DNA of 64,000 nt from Clostridium tagluense (GCF_003865095.1 NZ_BHYK01000018.1:33898-97897), one strand, 5' to 3'. Counted from the first letter of the stretch, positions 54,639 through 63,834 are shown. Numbers and translations are program-made. The notes: generated by a model not told the origin, from the sequence alone.

Positions 54639-55208
54639 ATGAAAAAAGTAAGCTTAATTATATTTGTTTTAGTAATAACAAGTATGGCAATAATATTTTC
54701 AACAAATATTAAGCAATATACAAAAGCAGATAGTCTATATAAAAATGAGAATTTATATAATTTTTTAAAGGATGAAGCAAATAGAAAAGATGTCTATGGT
54801 TCTGCCATAGAATTAAATCAAGGCAGTTCAGAAAATACTTGTGTCTATTTTATATCAGAAGTGCTAAGGAAAAACAATTTCATGGTACCTATGGAAACGA
54901 GCAATACACAGCAAATGATATCGTTACTTACGAAAAAGGGATTTAAAAAACAAAAGTATTATAAAAATTTAATGCCTGGAGATATATGTTTTACAACAGA
55001 TGTCAATGGAAAACAAAAGGGATTTCCAACTCATACATATATATTCATGAAATGGGTAAAGGAAGGAAACTATGATTATGCTTATATATGTGATAATCAA
55101 GCAAAAGATTATAAGGGACAACTTTATCATATACGGAATATAAATGTTATAGCTAAAGTCAATGGTTTTAATAAAGATGCTTTTGCATTCTTCATGAGAA
55201 AGGGGTGA
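54639..55208 (+). CDS. Exported putative papain-fold (NlpC/CHAP-like) protein
   Basis: A 189-residue protein with an N-terminal membrane anchor or signal peptide (about 4-24). The mature part has a Cys at the start of a helix (ENTCVYFISEVLRKN), a region LMPGDICFTTD as seen before the His in NlpC/CHAP folds, and a His in FPTHTYIFMKW. The pattern suggests a wall-active Cys hydrolase, but no family is certain. ATG 54639 follows GGGGGG; ATG 54624 lacks a site. It is the first gene outside the island, 50 bases upstream of a two-component system, and may be co-transcribed with it. Confidence 0.6.
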   Translation: MKKVSLIIFVLVITSMAIIFSTNIKQYTKADSLYKNENLYNFLKDEANRKDVYGSAIELNQGSSENTCVYFISEVLRKNNFMVPMETSNTQQMISLLTKKGFKKQKYYKNLMPGDICFTTDVNGKQKGFPTHTYIFMKWVKEGNYDYAYICDNQAKDYKGQLYHIRNINVIAKVNGFNKDAFAFFMRKG

Positions 55209-55258
55209 TTGTAAAGTTTTTTAATTAAGATATATAATAGGGGGAAGGGGTGATTGTC

Positions 55259-55951
55259 ATGACTAAGTTTAACGTTTTAATTGTAGACGATGAATATGAA
55301 ATAAGGGAAGCAATAGAAATATATTTAAAAAACGAAGGTGTAACAGTATTTCATGCTATAGATGGTATAGAAGCCTTGGAGGTTTTGAAAGCCGAGGAAG
55401 TTCATCTTATATTAATGGATATAATGATGCCTAGAATGGATGGAATTAAAGCTACCTTTAAAATCAGAGAAAGTAAAAATATTCCAATAATAATGCTATC
55501 AGCTAAATCAGAAGATAGCGATAAAATACTAGGTCTTAATATAGGTGCAGATGATTATATTACAAAGCCATTTAATCCAATGGAACTTGTAGCTAGAGTT
55601 AAATCTCAGCTGAGAAGGTATACGAGCCTTGGCAATTATAAAGAATGTGAGAATGAGATAAATGTACGTGGGCTTATATTAAATAAAGACTCAAAAATGG
55701 TAACAGTGGAAGACAAAGAAATGAGTCTTACATCTATTGAATATAAGATATTGGAACTTTTAATGGCAAACAAGGGAAGAGTATTCTCAATTGAAGAAAT
55801 ATATGAAAGAGTTTGGGAAGAAGCCTTTTATAATGGGGAAAATACTGTGTCAGTTCATATAAGGAGAATAAGGGAGAAGATAGAGATAAACCCGAAAGAA
55901 CCTAAATATTTAAAGGTGGTGTGGGGTATTGGATATAAAATTGAAAAATAA
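55259..55951 (+). CDS. OmpR/PhoB-family response regulator
   Basis: A 230-residue regulator. Receiver with IVDDEYEIREA, phospho-acceptor Asp in LILMDIMMPRMDGIK, and switch Lys in ITKPFNPMEL. The winged helix ends VWGIGYKIEK. ATG 55259 (8 bases after AAGGGG) is preferred over GTG 55250. The kinase gene overlaps its 3' end by 23 bases. Confidence 0.93.
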   Translation: MTKFNVLIVDDEYEIREAIEIYLKNEGVTVFHAIDGIEALEVLKAEEVHLILMDIMMPRMDGIKATFKIRESKNIPIIMLSAKSEDSDKILGLNIGADDYITKPFNPMELVARVKSQLRRYTSLGNYKECENEINVRGLILNKDSKMVTVEDKEMSLTSIEYKILELLMANKGRVFSIEEIYERVWEEAFYNGENTVSVHIRRIREKIEINPKEPKYLKVVWGIGYKIEK

Positions 55952-58121
55952 ATATGCATATATTACAGCTTTTATTATATGTGTATATATGTTTGGGATC
56001 TCAGCATTGTCAGCAAATGACTTTATAAAAAATAGAAAGTATTTAGTAGCGGATCCCTATTTTACTAGCTCAGGGTTTAAAAATGAATTAGTTGGTTATT
56101 TTAATAATATACAAGCGCTTAGTGGAGTATATAAAGATTATTCACAGAAATCAGATGATCAAAAGGTTACAAAAGCAGAGTTAGCGTCATCTAAAACCTT
56201 GTATGATTCTAACTTGAGAAACAAAGAGGATGAAATAAACAGTAAATATGCTAATGAGATATTAGCAGCAGAAAAAGAAGGTATTAAGGCGACTGTTAGT
56301 AGGCTAACAGAGGAAAAAAATAAAGAACTTGATAAATTAAAAAAGGAGAATACAAAAACTTTAGAGGATTTTAAAAAGGAAATAGCTGAATATAAAACTA
56401 AAGACTATGAGAATGTTAAAAAAGCTGTAGAGGGAAAAAGTATAATAAAATACTATATAGCAAGAGGGAAAGGCAATGTTATAGATACTAACATTCAAAA
56501 TGTATCAGATATAGATTTATATGTAAAAAATAATGCTTTGTACAGTATAAAATTTTCTAAGCAAGCATTGACAAATAATAATGGAATTGCGTCAATAAAT
56601 AAGTGGTTTACTGGAAATTTTGAAAAAGGATATTTTATTATTCCAAAGGATATAGAACCAAGTAGTTATATATATGAAAGTTATATTTATTATAATTCTG
56701 TAGGAGAGAGAATTATTAAAGAGATAGTAATAGGCGCTGTATCATTTAGTATAGGACTTTTCATGTTAGTATATATATTATATATACTAAAGAAAAATAA
56801 TAAAGAAATAGATTTTACTCAGAAATTAACAAAGTGGTACAACAAAGTACCGTTAGACGCGAGGGTATTTATATTTATAATTTACTCTTTTATAATGAGT
56901 GTATATTTAAATACAGTGGTATTTTTCTATAAACCATATAGTTTAGGACAACTTCATAAACTTACTATTGTAGCATTTTATATATTCTATTTTATTTTTA
57001 ATGTAAGGATGGTAGTTAATTTAAAAAGAAATAAAGAGGAGTTTAGAGCAGAGATAAAAAAATGCCTGCTTTATAAATTATCTATTTTTATGAAAGAAAG
57101 CCCCATGACTAAAACTACTAAGTTTAAAGTAAGAGGAATTATCATACTTACTTTGCTGGCAGGAGTAGCAATACTAGCGGCATTTATTGCTTTAATGTCC
57201 CGCTCAATTGTTATAATAATACCAATAGCATATGTATTTTGCTACCTGTTATTTATAGTGATTTACTCCTTTAATGTAATTAAAGCCTTTGTAAGTATTG
57301 TAAAAGGAACAGAGGAAATAGTTTCAGGAAATCTTAATTACACTATAAAAGAAAAGGGGAGGGGTGACCTTTTTGAACTAGCCCATAACATAAATAATAT
57401 GAAGTCTGGGTTTAAAAAATCCCTTGAAAATGAGATAAAAAGTGAAAGGCTTAAGTCTGAACTCATAACTAATGTCTCTCATGATTTGAAAACTCCACTT
57501 ACATCCATTATAAATTATGTGGATTTGCTAAAAAAAGAAGATTTATCTAATGAAAAAGCACAAGGGTATATAGATGTATTAGATAGAAAATCTCAGAGAC
57601 TTAAAATACTTATAGATGATTTATTTGAAGCTTCTAAGATGGCTAGTGGCGCAGTGGAACTTAATATGGAAAAAGTAGATGTAACTGCACTACTTTCGCA
57701 AGCCTTAGCAGAGCTTCATGAGAAAATTAATAATTCATCCTTAATATTTAAGTTAAAGGTGCCTAAAGAAAAAGTCTATGCTAATTTAGATGGGAAAAAG
57801 ACTTGGAGAGTATTTGAAAATCTCATAAATAACATATTAAAATATTCGCTTCCCAGTACTAGAGTATATATTGATTTAGTAGTGGATGATTATAAAATAA
57901 TTATAACTATGAAAAATATTTCCTCTTATGAAATGGATTTTGACAAAGAAGAAATATTCGAAAGATTTATTAGGGGAGATAAGTCTAGAAATACTGAAGG
58001 GTCAGGTCTTGGACTTTCCATTGCTAAGAGCATTTTAGAGCTTCAAGGAGGAAATCTTAGTATTGAAATTGATGGAGACCTATTTAAAGTCAAGTTAACT
58101 GTACCATGCTATCAACCATAA
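55929..58121 (+). CDS. Multi-pass sensor histidine kinase with coiled-coil extracellular region
   Basis: A 730-residue kinase. One N-terminal helix (about 9-28), an extracytoplasmic region with a charged coiled coil (about 75-160, rich in Lys and Glu), then helices near 260-285, 313-333, 343-362, 405-427 and 430-450, a HAMP-like linker, HisKA with His in TNVSHDLKTPLTSIINY, and HATPase with GSGLGLSIA. The many helices set it apart from the other kinases in this window and resemble envelope-stress or antibiotic sensors. TTG 55929 is 9 bases after AAAGGTGG. The divergently arranged ABC operon next door is a possible target. Confidence 0.9.
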   Translation: MDIKLKNKYAYITAFIICVYMFGISALSANDFIKNRKYLVADPYFTSSGFKNELVGYFNNIQALSGVYKDYSQKSDDQKVTKAELASSKTLYDSNLRNKEDEINSKYANEILAAEKEGIKATVSRLTEEKNKELDKLKKENTKTLEDFKKEIAEYKTKDYENVKKAVEGKSIIKYYIARGKGNVIDTNIQNVSDIDLYVKNNALYSIKFSKQALTNNNGIASINKWFTGNFEKGYFIIPKDIEPSSYIYESYIYYNSVGERIIKEIVIGAVSFSIGLFMLVYILYILKKNNKEIDFTQKLTKWYNKVPLDARVFIFIIYSFIMSVYLNTVVFFYKPYSLGQLHKLTIVAFYIFYFIFNVRMVVNLKRNKEEFRAEIKKCLLYKLSIFMKESPMTKTTKFKVRGIIILTLLAGVAILAAFIALMSRSIVIIIPIAYVFCYLLFIVIYSFNVIKAFVSIVKGTEEIVSGNLNYTIKEKGRGDLFELAHNINNMKSGFKKSLENEIKSERLKSELITNVSHDLKTPLTSIINYVDLLKKEDLSNEKAQGYIDVLDRKSQRLKILIDDLFEASKMASGAVELNMEKVDVTALLSQALAELHEKINNSSLIFKLKVPKEKVYANLDGKKTWRVFENLINNILKYSLPSTRVYIDLVVDDYKIIITMKNISSYEMDFDKEEIFERFIRGDKSRNTEGSGLGLSIAKSILELQGGNLSIEIDGDLFKVKLTVPCYQP

Positions 58122-58148
58122 GCTTAAGTAAATTGTTCAAGAAAATAG

Positions 58149-58186
58149 AAACAGAGCTTGTCAGTTTGATGACAAGCTCTGTTTTA
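58149..58186. terminator. Bidirectional terminator
   Basis: ACAGAGCTTGTCA pairs perfectly with TGACAAGCTCTGT around GTTTGA, with TTTT on one side; it lies between converging genes. Confidence 0.85.
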
Positions 58187-58199
58187 AGTAATATAAATA

Positions 58200-59153
58200 T
58201 TATGCTACTATATCTCTTTTGGTAAAACCTATATATGAAATAACATTAAAAATTACAAAATAAGCTATAAGTACAATAATTGAAAATCTCATTGTCATTC
58301 CTTCAACTAATGGCTGTCCATTAGCATATTGAGTCAAATCCGTATTTGCAAATAAAATATATTTTGCCCAAGTATATTTCATACTGATTAGTCGTGTTAT
58401 TCCCGGTGCTATAGTTAAAAGAAAAACACCAATTCCTATAGCCATTGAACTGTTACGGAAAACAGAAGAAATCATAAAGGCTAAAGTAACCATCATAAGT
58501 AAGTTTATACACTGAAGTCCGTAAATCGACATCATATGTGCTATCATATTAACTTCAGTAACTACTCCACTGGAATTTGTAAGGAATGGTGTAGCTGAAC
58601 CCTTAAAGCTAAATAATATTCCTCCAAGAAGGAACGACACTATTAAAAGTAGCAAAAGCATTAAAAGAGTATACCCTATAACAGAAATATATTTTGAAAG
58701 TAGAATTTTCCAGCGTTTTGAAGGTCTAATTAGTAATAGTTTAATTGTGCCTCCTGAAAACTCATTGGCTACTATTCCACCACCCATTACAATGGCAAAA
58801 AGGGCGATTAAAGTTATTAGCATACTGTTTCCCTCTACAAATCCCCATAAGGAGTTACCTTGCACTGGTTGTATATCATTCTTAAGACGATATTCATTAG
58901 TTTGTAAATTATTTGTAATGCTATCCTTGTCCTTTTTAGACATTCCTGGCTCAGCCAATGATTTTTTTAGCTCCTGATTTTGAACTGTTATATCTGCTTT
59001 CCAATCACTTTTAGGTGCCTGGGTGCCTGTAAATCTAGTTAACAGACCAGCTGCTACTACCAGGAGAACTAATATTCCCATCATTATCCATGTGCTAAGG
59101 TGATGTGCAAGCTTCATATTTTCATTACGAACTAAATTTATCATCTTACGCAA
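58200..59153 (-). CDS. ABC-2 type transporter permease
   Basis: A 317-residue permease with six predicted helices and a large extracytoplasmic loop after helix 1 (about 45-110). It contains EFSGGTIKLLLIRPSKRWKI, typical of the ABC-2/BcrB permeases linked to peptide-antibiotic export. AGGAGG is only 2 bases from ATG 59159, so TTG 59153 (8-base spacing) is more likely; ATG 59159 remains possible. It overlaps the ATPase gene upstream and is the last gene of the gntR-led operon. Confidence 0.85.
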   Translation of the reverse strand: MRKMINLVRNENMKLAHHLSTWIMMGILVLLVVAAGLLTRFTGTQAPKSDWKADITVQNQELKKSLAEPGMSKKDKDSITNNLQTNEYRLKNDIQPVQGNSLWGFVEGNSMLITLIALFAIVMGGGIVANEFSGGTIKLLLIRPSKRWKILLSKYISVIGYTLLMLLLLLIVSFLLGGILFSFKGSATPFLTNSSGVVTEVNMIAHMMSIYGLQCINLLMMVTLAFMISSVFRNSSMAIGIGVFLLTIAPGITRLISMKYTWAKYILFANTDLTQYANGQPLVEGMTMRFSIIVLIAYFVIFNVISYIGFTKRDIVA

Positions 59154-60066
59154 TTTCATTACCTCCTGTCATTTCTAAGAATTTTGATTCTAAGCTTTGT
59201 TGAACTTTGTGAACACCGTAAATTTTAATTCCCTGACTCACAAGTTTTTCAACGAGTTCAGGAACTTTTTCTATATTTTCTTTAATTTCAATTTCTTTGT
59301 CATTTATTTTTGGTTTATATTTGTTACTAAGACTTTCTAAATATGCTTTTGCAGTTTCAATTGGAGTAACAGTTAGTGCTATAACTGAATCTACCTCATC
59401 TTCAAGCATTTCTTTCATATCCTGGATTCTAACCAGTTTTCCATTTTGAAGTATTCCAACCCTATCGCACATAAGTTCCATTTCTGAAAGCAAGTGACTT
59501 GATACAATTACTGCAACATTTTCTTCTCTTGCAAGGGTTCTTAAATGATTACGCAATTCATGAATACCGGCAGGATCTAGTCCATTAGTAGGTTCATCTA
59601 GTACCAATAATTTGGGAGAGTTAAGTAGCGCCTGGGCAATCCCTAGTCTTTGACGCATCCCTAGTGAATATGTTTTTATTTTGTTGTGTATTGTTTTTTC
59701 AAGGCCCACAATTTTTATAACTTCATCAATACGTTCCTTCTTTATATCTGGGTACATTCGAAAGTAATGAAGGAGATTTTGATAGCCTGTTAAATATTTA
59801 TACAAATCTGGATTCTCAATAATCCCACCTACTTTAGCAATGGCCTTTTCAAAATCCTTCTCAACATTAATTCCATCAATATACATTTCACCTTTAGTAA
59901 TAGACATAAGTCCTAAAAGCATTTTAATAGTAGTAGTTTTACCAGCACCATTTGGTCCCAGAAATCCAAACACCTCACCGGAACGTACGTCAAAAGTAAG
60001 GTCATCTATTATCACTTTTTTACCGATTTTTTTTGTAACATTCTTAATTTGTACTATAGTTTTCAT
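59146..60066 (-). CDS. ABC transporter ATP-binding protein (BcrA-like)
   Basis: A 306-residue ATPase. Walker A GPNGAGKTT, signature YSLGMRQRLGIAQ, Walker B LLVLDEPTNGLDP, H-loop SSHLLSEME. The C-terminal extension (about 215-305) is typical of bacitracin/lantibiotic export ATPases. ATG 60066 is preferred; TTG 60078 abuts the GGAGG site. It pairs with the permease that overlaps its 3' end by a few bases. Confidence 0.92.
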   Translation of the reverse strand: MKTIVQIKNVTKKIGKKVIIDDLTFDVRSGEVFGFLGPNGAGKTTTIKMLLGLMSITKGEMYIDGINVEKDFEKAIAKVGGIIENPDLYKYLTGYQNLLHYFRMYPDIKKERIDEVIKIVGLEKTIHNKIKTYSLGMRQRLGIAQALLNSPKLLVLDEPTNGLDPAGIHELRNHLRTLAREENVAVIVSSHLLSEMELMCDRVGILQNGKLVRIQDMKEMLEDEVDSVIALTVTPIETAKAYLESLSNKYKPKINDKEIEIKENIEKVPELVEKLVSQGIKIYGVHKVQQSLESKFLEMTGGNEIA

Positions 60067-60110
60067 TTGTATGTTCAACCTCCTGATATTAGTTTTAAAT
60101 TATTACGAGT

Positions 60111-60863
60111 TTATGATAGATCTAATTTTTTATCTATTAAATAGGTAGTGCTTAAGAAGAAGCCTACAAAAGTAATTATATCAAATATGGTACTAGCAAT
60201 ATTTAATCTTCCACCTGAAATGGAGAAATCAGAATTAGATGCTCCAAAATTATTAGCTATTGAAGAACCACCAAAGTTAAGTGTTTGAGGAAATATGTTG
60301 GTAATTTTAGTAGATAGCCAGCTTAGTGCTATTGATAGTATTATAAAAATTATGAAAGAACCTATTTTCCCTAATTTTTTACCTTTTAAAGCTACTTTGC
60401 CAATAACCATGCAGAAGTATATGAAAGTTAAGAAATAAACAAGGCCCCATATATATTGAATTATATAAAATAATACTCCACTGAGCTTGAGATTTCTTAA
60501 AAAACTTAAATCTATTTTTTCTGTTACAGTGAAATAAGACATCAAAAAACATACAAAAGAAATTATGCATATTTGAATTAAAGCGGTTATTAGCCTGGAT
60601 GCTATTATCGATGCACCAGATTGTGGAAGTGTAAATAGTAAGTATCCTTCGTCTCCATATAAGTATCTACTCATAATTTTTAATGAAGATATAAATATTA
60701 CTATTAGGGCACCGATAGTTAAGCACGCAGATAATCCGGGTACGCCAACACCCCAGGTACCTTTTTTTGTCATAAGGAGTAGACTAGCAATTATAACAGA
60801 TATACAACTACCAAGTATGGTTAAAAAATTTGATCTTAATTCATATTTTATAAGCTTAAACAT
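60111..60863 (-). CDS. ABC transporter membrane subunit
   Basis: A 250-residue membrane protein with six helices and the short motif YLYGDEGYLLFTLPQSG, as found in permeases coupled to GntR/YtrA-type ABC operons. An Asn/Ser-rich extracytoplasmic loop (about 195-220) comes before the last helix. ATG 60863 is 10 bases after GGGAGG and shares bases with the stop codon of the ATPase gene upstream (TAATG). Confidence 0.85.
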   Translation of the reverse strand: MFKLIKYELRSNFLTILGSCISVIIASLLLMTKKGTWGVGVPGLSACLTIGALIVIFISSLKIMSRYLYGDEGYLLFTLPQSGASIIASRLITALIQICIISFVCFLMSYFTVTEKIDLSFLRNLKLSGVLFYIIQYIWGLVYFLTFIYFCMVIGKVALKGKKLGKIGSFIIFIILSIALSWLSTKITNIFPQTLNFGGSSIANNFGASNSDFSISGGRLNIASTIFDIITFVGFFLSTTYLIDKKLDLS

Positions 60864-61558
60864 TATTGAAATACCTCCCTGTAGAGTTCATCAATTGACT
60901 TTTTCTTATCTACTCTTAACTCTTCGGCATTACCTTGTAGTACTACCTTTCCATCAGATATAAACGCTACATCATCGAAAATTCGCTCTATATCATTTAC
61001 AAGATGTGTAGTAATTATCATAGAACTATTTTCAGTAAAATTATTAACTATAGCATTTAGTATTTGTTCTCTAGTAGTAGGGTCTACGCCACCAAGTGGT
61101 TCATCAAGTATATGAAGCTTTGCGGCTCTTGAAAGTACCAAGGTAAGCTTTAATTTTTCCTTCATTCCCTTTGAAAGGCTATTTACACTGCTATTTTCAT
61201 CAAGTTTCATAAATAGAAGCATTTCCTTTGCTTTTTTTTCATCAAAATCAGAATAAAAGTCCTTAAAATACCTCACAGCATCTTTTACTTTCATCCATTT
61301 TAGAAGATACTCATTATCAGGCAAATAGGAAACTATAGATTTTGTATAAACACCAGGCTTTTGACCATCTATAAGTATTTCTCCACTAGACGCATGAAGA
61401 ATGCCGGCTGCTATTTTTAAAAAGGTAGTTTTACCGCTACCATTAGGGCCAAGAAGTCCTACAATTTTTCCAGGCATTATTTCTAGGTCTACTCCTCGCA
61501 AGGCTTTTTTATTTAAGTAGGACTTACATATTCCTTCAGATTTTAATATATTAGTCAT
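60863..61558 (-). CDS. ABC transporter ATP-binding protein (YtrB-like)
   Basis: A 231-residue ATPase. Walker A GPNGSGKTT, signature NSLSKGMKEKL, Walker B LHILDEPLGGVDP, H-loop TTHLVND. Short ATPases of this type follow GntR regulators of the YtrA group. ATG 61558 follows GGGAGG and overlaps the 3' end of the regulator gene by 8 bases. Confidence 0.92.
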   Translation of the reverse strand: MTNILKSEGICKSYLNKKALRGVDLEIMPGKIVGLLGPNGSGKTTFLKIAAGILHASSGEILIDGQKPGVYTKSIVSYLPDNEYLLKWMKVKDAVRYFKDFYSDFDEKKAKEMLLFMKLDENSSVNSLSKGMKEKLKLTLVLSRAAKLHILDEPLGGVDPTTREQILNAIVNNFTENSSMIITTHLVNDIERIFDDVAFISDGKVVLQGNAEELRVDKKKSIDELYREVFQ

Positions 61559-61928
61559 TTTGTTTTACCTCCCTAGTTTCATTTGAAATAGATTCAATTA
61601 TTTCATTAGTAGTAAAACCTAAGCTTTTCATTCTAAGTATAAAGGAATCTATAACTTCCTTTGCCATTTCTTTTTTTAAATTATCTACCATATTTTTCTC
61701 CTCCCCAACAAATGTTCCGGTGCCCCTTTGTGTAAAAACAATTCCAAGTCTTTCAAGCTCTTGATAGGATCTTTGAAGTGTATTTGGATTTACCTTCAAA
61801 TTTATTGCCATTTCCCGTACTGAAGGTAATTTGTCATTTGATTTTAATTTTCCTGTAACGATGTCCATTTTTATAAGGTCCATAATTTGTAGATATATAG
61901 GTGTTTTGTCATTAAAGGTTGTATCCAT
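61551..61928 (-). CDS. GntR-family regulator, YtrA type
   Basis: A 125-residue regulator. The winged helix (about 10-75) includes PIYLQIMDLIKMDIVTG, KLPSVREMAINLKVNPNTLQ and QRGTGTFVG. Only a short helical C-terminal dimerisation arm follows, which marks the YtrA subfamily that controls adjacent ABC genes. ATG 61928 has AAAGGAG upstream; the frame opens at 61955 without a site. It is the first gene of the operon and lies behind a perfect operator, so it very likely represses itself. Confidence 0.92.
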   Translation of the reverse strand: MDTTFNDKTPIYLQIMDLIKMDIVTGKLKSNDKLPSVREMAINLKVNPNTLQRSYQELERLGIVFTQRGTGTFVGEEKNMVDNLKKEMAKEVIDSFILRMKSLGFTTNEIIESISNETREVKQND

Positions 61929-61958
61929 TATTCCATCTCCTTTGAGAAAGTGCATCTA

Positions 61959-61994
61959 TGTTCTAGTGACATATGTTAATAGTACACTAGAACA
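61959..61994. promoter_or_regulatory. Operator of the GntR/ABC operon
   Basis: Perfect inverted repeat TGTTCTAGTG (61959-61968) and CACTAGAACA (61985-61994) with a 16-base spacer. It covers the -10 region and start of transcription, as expected for repression by the GntR protein. Confidence 0.75.
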
Positions 61995-62007
61995 TTAGCA
62001 GTGTCAA
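61979..62007 (-). promoter_or_regulatory. Promoter of the GntR/ABC operon
   Basis: On the minus strand TTGACA (62007-62002), 17-base spacer, TACTAT (61984-61979). The operator arms overlap the spacer and flank the -10. Confidence 0.85.
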
Positions 62008-62061
62008 CATGAAAATTAAAATAGTTTTATTATATAGTAGGAAATAAAAAGTAAGGGAAGG

Positions 62062-63272
62062 TTATTCAGCAGCTAAAGCTCTATGAAATTCATCTGTTAT
62101 AATTTTAAGCTTATCCTCATAAGCTAACAGGGAAAGCCCGGTAAGTGCTATGGCTTTAGCACCGAGAATCAAAGCCTCATCTCCCTGTTTTGATATTGCT
62201 GCATCACAAAATTCACTAGTATGACCCACTAAAGTGTCAGGTCCAATTTTAATAGTTGGCTGAATCGTTGGAACAATATGGCTTATATTTCCTACATCTG
62301 AGGAGCCTATTCCTGATTCATTTTGTATATCTAAATCAAATCCTAAAAGTTTCAAGTTTTCTACAAAGATATCATCAAAGGCACTATTTTTAAGCATATT
62401 ATCTACCTTGTTTTGAAAAGCAATAATATTAACCAAGCAGCCAGTAGCAAGAGCAGCGCCCTTAGCTATATTTTTAACTTTATTTGTTACTTCATCGCAG
62501 CCTTTCCGAGTGGAGCTCTAATGAAAAATCTTGCTTTAGCATATTCAGGAACAATATTTGGAGCATCTCCTCCATGAGTTATAATGCCGTGTATACGTGC
62601 ATCCTTTGTTAAATGCTGTCTTAAGGCATTTATTCCATTAAATAATTGTATAACACCATCTAGTGCATTTATACCTTTTTCAGGACAAGCAGCTGCATGA
62701 GCGGGTCTGCCTATAAATTCAAAGTCTAATGTATCTACACATAGTGAATTACCTGTAATGCAAGTTCTGCTTGAAGGATGAGCAATTATACAAGCATCTA
62801 TGCCTTTAAGTAAACCATGGTTTACAAAGCTTGCCTTTGCACTTCCATTTTCGCCTCCTTCTTCTGCAGGAGTACCTAAAACTACTATTTGACCACCTAA
62901 CTCATCTATTACCTTTGATAGAGCAATAGCAGCAGCAATACTAGTGGTACCAATAATATTATGACCACAAGCATGACCAAGGTTTGGAAGAGCATCATAT
63001 TCTGCTAAAAAACCAATAGTTGCACCTTTTTTTTCCTTGGAACACTTTCTCGCTATAAATGAAGTTGCATGACCAGCTACTCCTTTTTCTATAGTAAATC
63101 CCTGTTTTTCTAAGGTTTCAATAAGTATACTAGAAGCAAAAAATTCTTGGTTTCCTATTTCAGGTTTTTCATGGATTTTGTGACTTATTTCTACGTAGTT
63201 TTTCTTGTTGGCTTCAATGTTTGATAAAACTGCGACTTTTAATTTGTTGATTTTTCCTAAAGTAAATTGCAT
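62062..63272 (-). pseudogene. M20-family amidohydrolase/peptidase, frameshifted
   Basis: Two adjacent frames make up one M20 metallohydrolase. The N-terminal part (ATG 63272 behind AGGAGG, to 62487) has the zinc site in NLGHACGHNIIG, PAEEGGENG and IAHPSS. The C-terminal part (ending at 62062) has the second metal-site region SGIGSSDVGNISH and a terminal EFHRALAAE. Between them the frame shifts near 62505-62510: reading APLGKAAMK ends in a stop, while the other frame continues GCDEVTNKVKNIAKGAALA. One lost base explains it. A sequencing error cannot be ruled out. A SAM-I riboswitch precedes it, so its substrate may be an N-acyl sulfur amino acid. Confidence 0.85.
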
Positions 63273-63363
63273 AAAATCTCCTCCTATTATTTTTTTTGGT
63301 ATACTAAAAAATAGAATTTTCAATTGCAAAATGATTGTGAAATAAGTAGGTAATTCATTTTAA

Positions 63364-63400
63364 ACAAAAAAACCTCTTCTATGAAAAAAAAGAGGGTTAA
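63364..63400 (-). terminator. Expression-platform terminator of the minus-strand SAM riboswitch
   Basis: On the minus strand AACCCTCTT pairs with AAGAGGTTT and seven T follow. It lies between the aptamer and the M20 gene. Confidence 0.8.
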
Positions 63401-63422
63401 TTTATAGTTTAAATATAGCCGT

Positions 63423-63522
63423 CTTATCTTTAAAGAATCATTTTGCTGGAATTGGCACAGTATTCTAAAAGAACCCGCTGCCGAGGTTTCAAAGGGCCAG
63501 TCCCTACACCTCTCTTGATAAG
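63423..63522 (-). ncRNA. SAM-I (S-box) riboswitch upstream of the M20 gene
   Basis: On the minus strand P1 is CTTATC (63522-63517) with GATAAG (63428-63423). The S-box core is present: AAGAGAGGTG, GGGACTGGCCC, GAAACCTCGGCAG, GTGCCAATTCCAGC. S-adenosylmethionine binding should form the terminator downstream and shut off the M20 gene. Confidence 0.95.
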
Positions 63523-63550
63523 AAATTTGTTATTAAGTTGTTTAAAAGTT

Positions 63551-63579
63551 ATAATAAGGCTTTTATTTAATATTGTCAA
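63551..63579 (-). promoter_or_regulatory. Promoter of the minus-strand SAM riboswitch
   Basis: Minus strand TTGACA (63579-63574), 17-base spacer, TATTAT (63556-63551). Confidence 0.8.
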
Positions 63580-63604
63580 CAGTAAAAATATTTTGATTTT
63601 ATTG

Positions 63605-63633
63605 TTGACATTTATAAAAGTAGTAAGTATAAT
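63605..63633 (+). promoter_or_regulatory. Consensus promoter of the plus-strand SAM riboswitch
   Basis: TTGACA, 17-base spacer, TATAAT: a perfect sigma-A consensus. Its -35 lies 26 bases from the -35 of the divergent promoter. Confidence 0.92.
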
Positions 63634-63680
63634 GAACTTCAAGCAATCAAAAATTGCATAAATAAAAATTTAATAATTAT

Positions 63681-63790
63681 TCTTATCGAGAGAAACTGAG
63701 GGATTGGCCCGATGAAGTTTCAGCAACCACATGTTATTATTTGCATGTAAGGTGCTAAGTCCATCAGAACATTGCTTCTGAAAGATGAGT
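63681..63790 (+). ncRNA. SAM-I (S-box) riboswitch, plus strand
   Basis: P1 is CTTATC with GATGAG. The core contains TATCGAGAGAAACTGAGGGA, TTGGCCCGATGAAGTTTCAGC, a CACATG/CATGTA stem, GGTGCTAAGTCC and the TTCTGAAAGATGAG end. The downstream gene it once controlled is outside the window or separated by an intron. Confidence 0.95.
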
Positions 63791-63805
63791 GAAGGTACTA
63801 TTAAA

Positions 63806-63834
63806 AGTCAACCCTTTTATGGGTTTTTTTATGT
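63806..63834 (+). terminator. Terminator of the plus-strand SAM riboswitch
   Basis: AACCC pairs with GGGTT around TTTTAT, followed by a T-run. Confidence 0.7.

Noticed and set aside
63430..63661. Open frames of 70-72 codons on both strands here
   Set aside because: They fall on the SAM-I riboswitch and its promoters and have no protein-like features.
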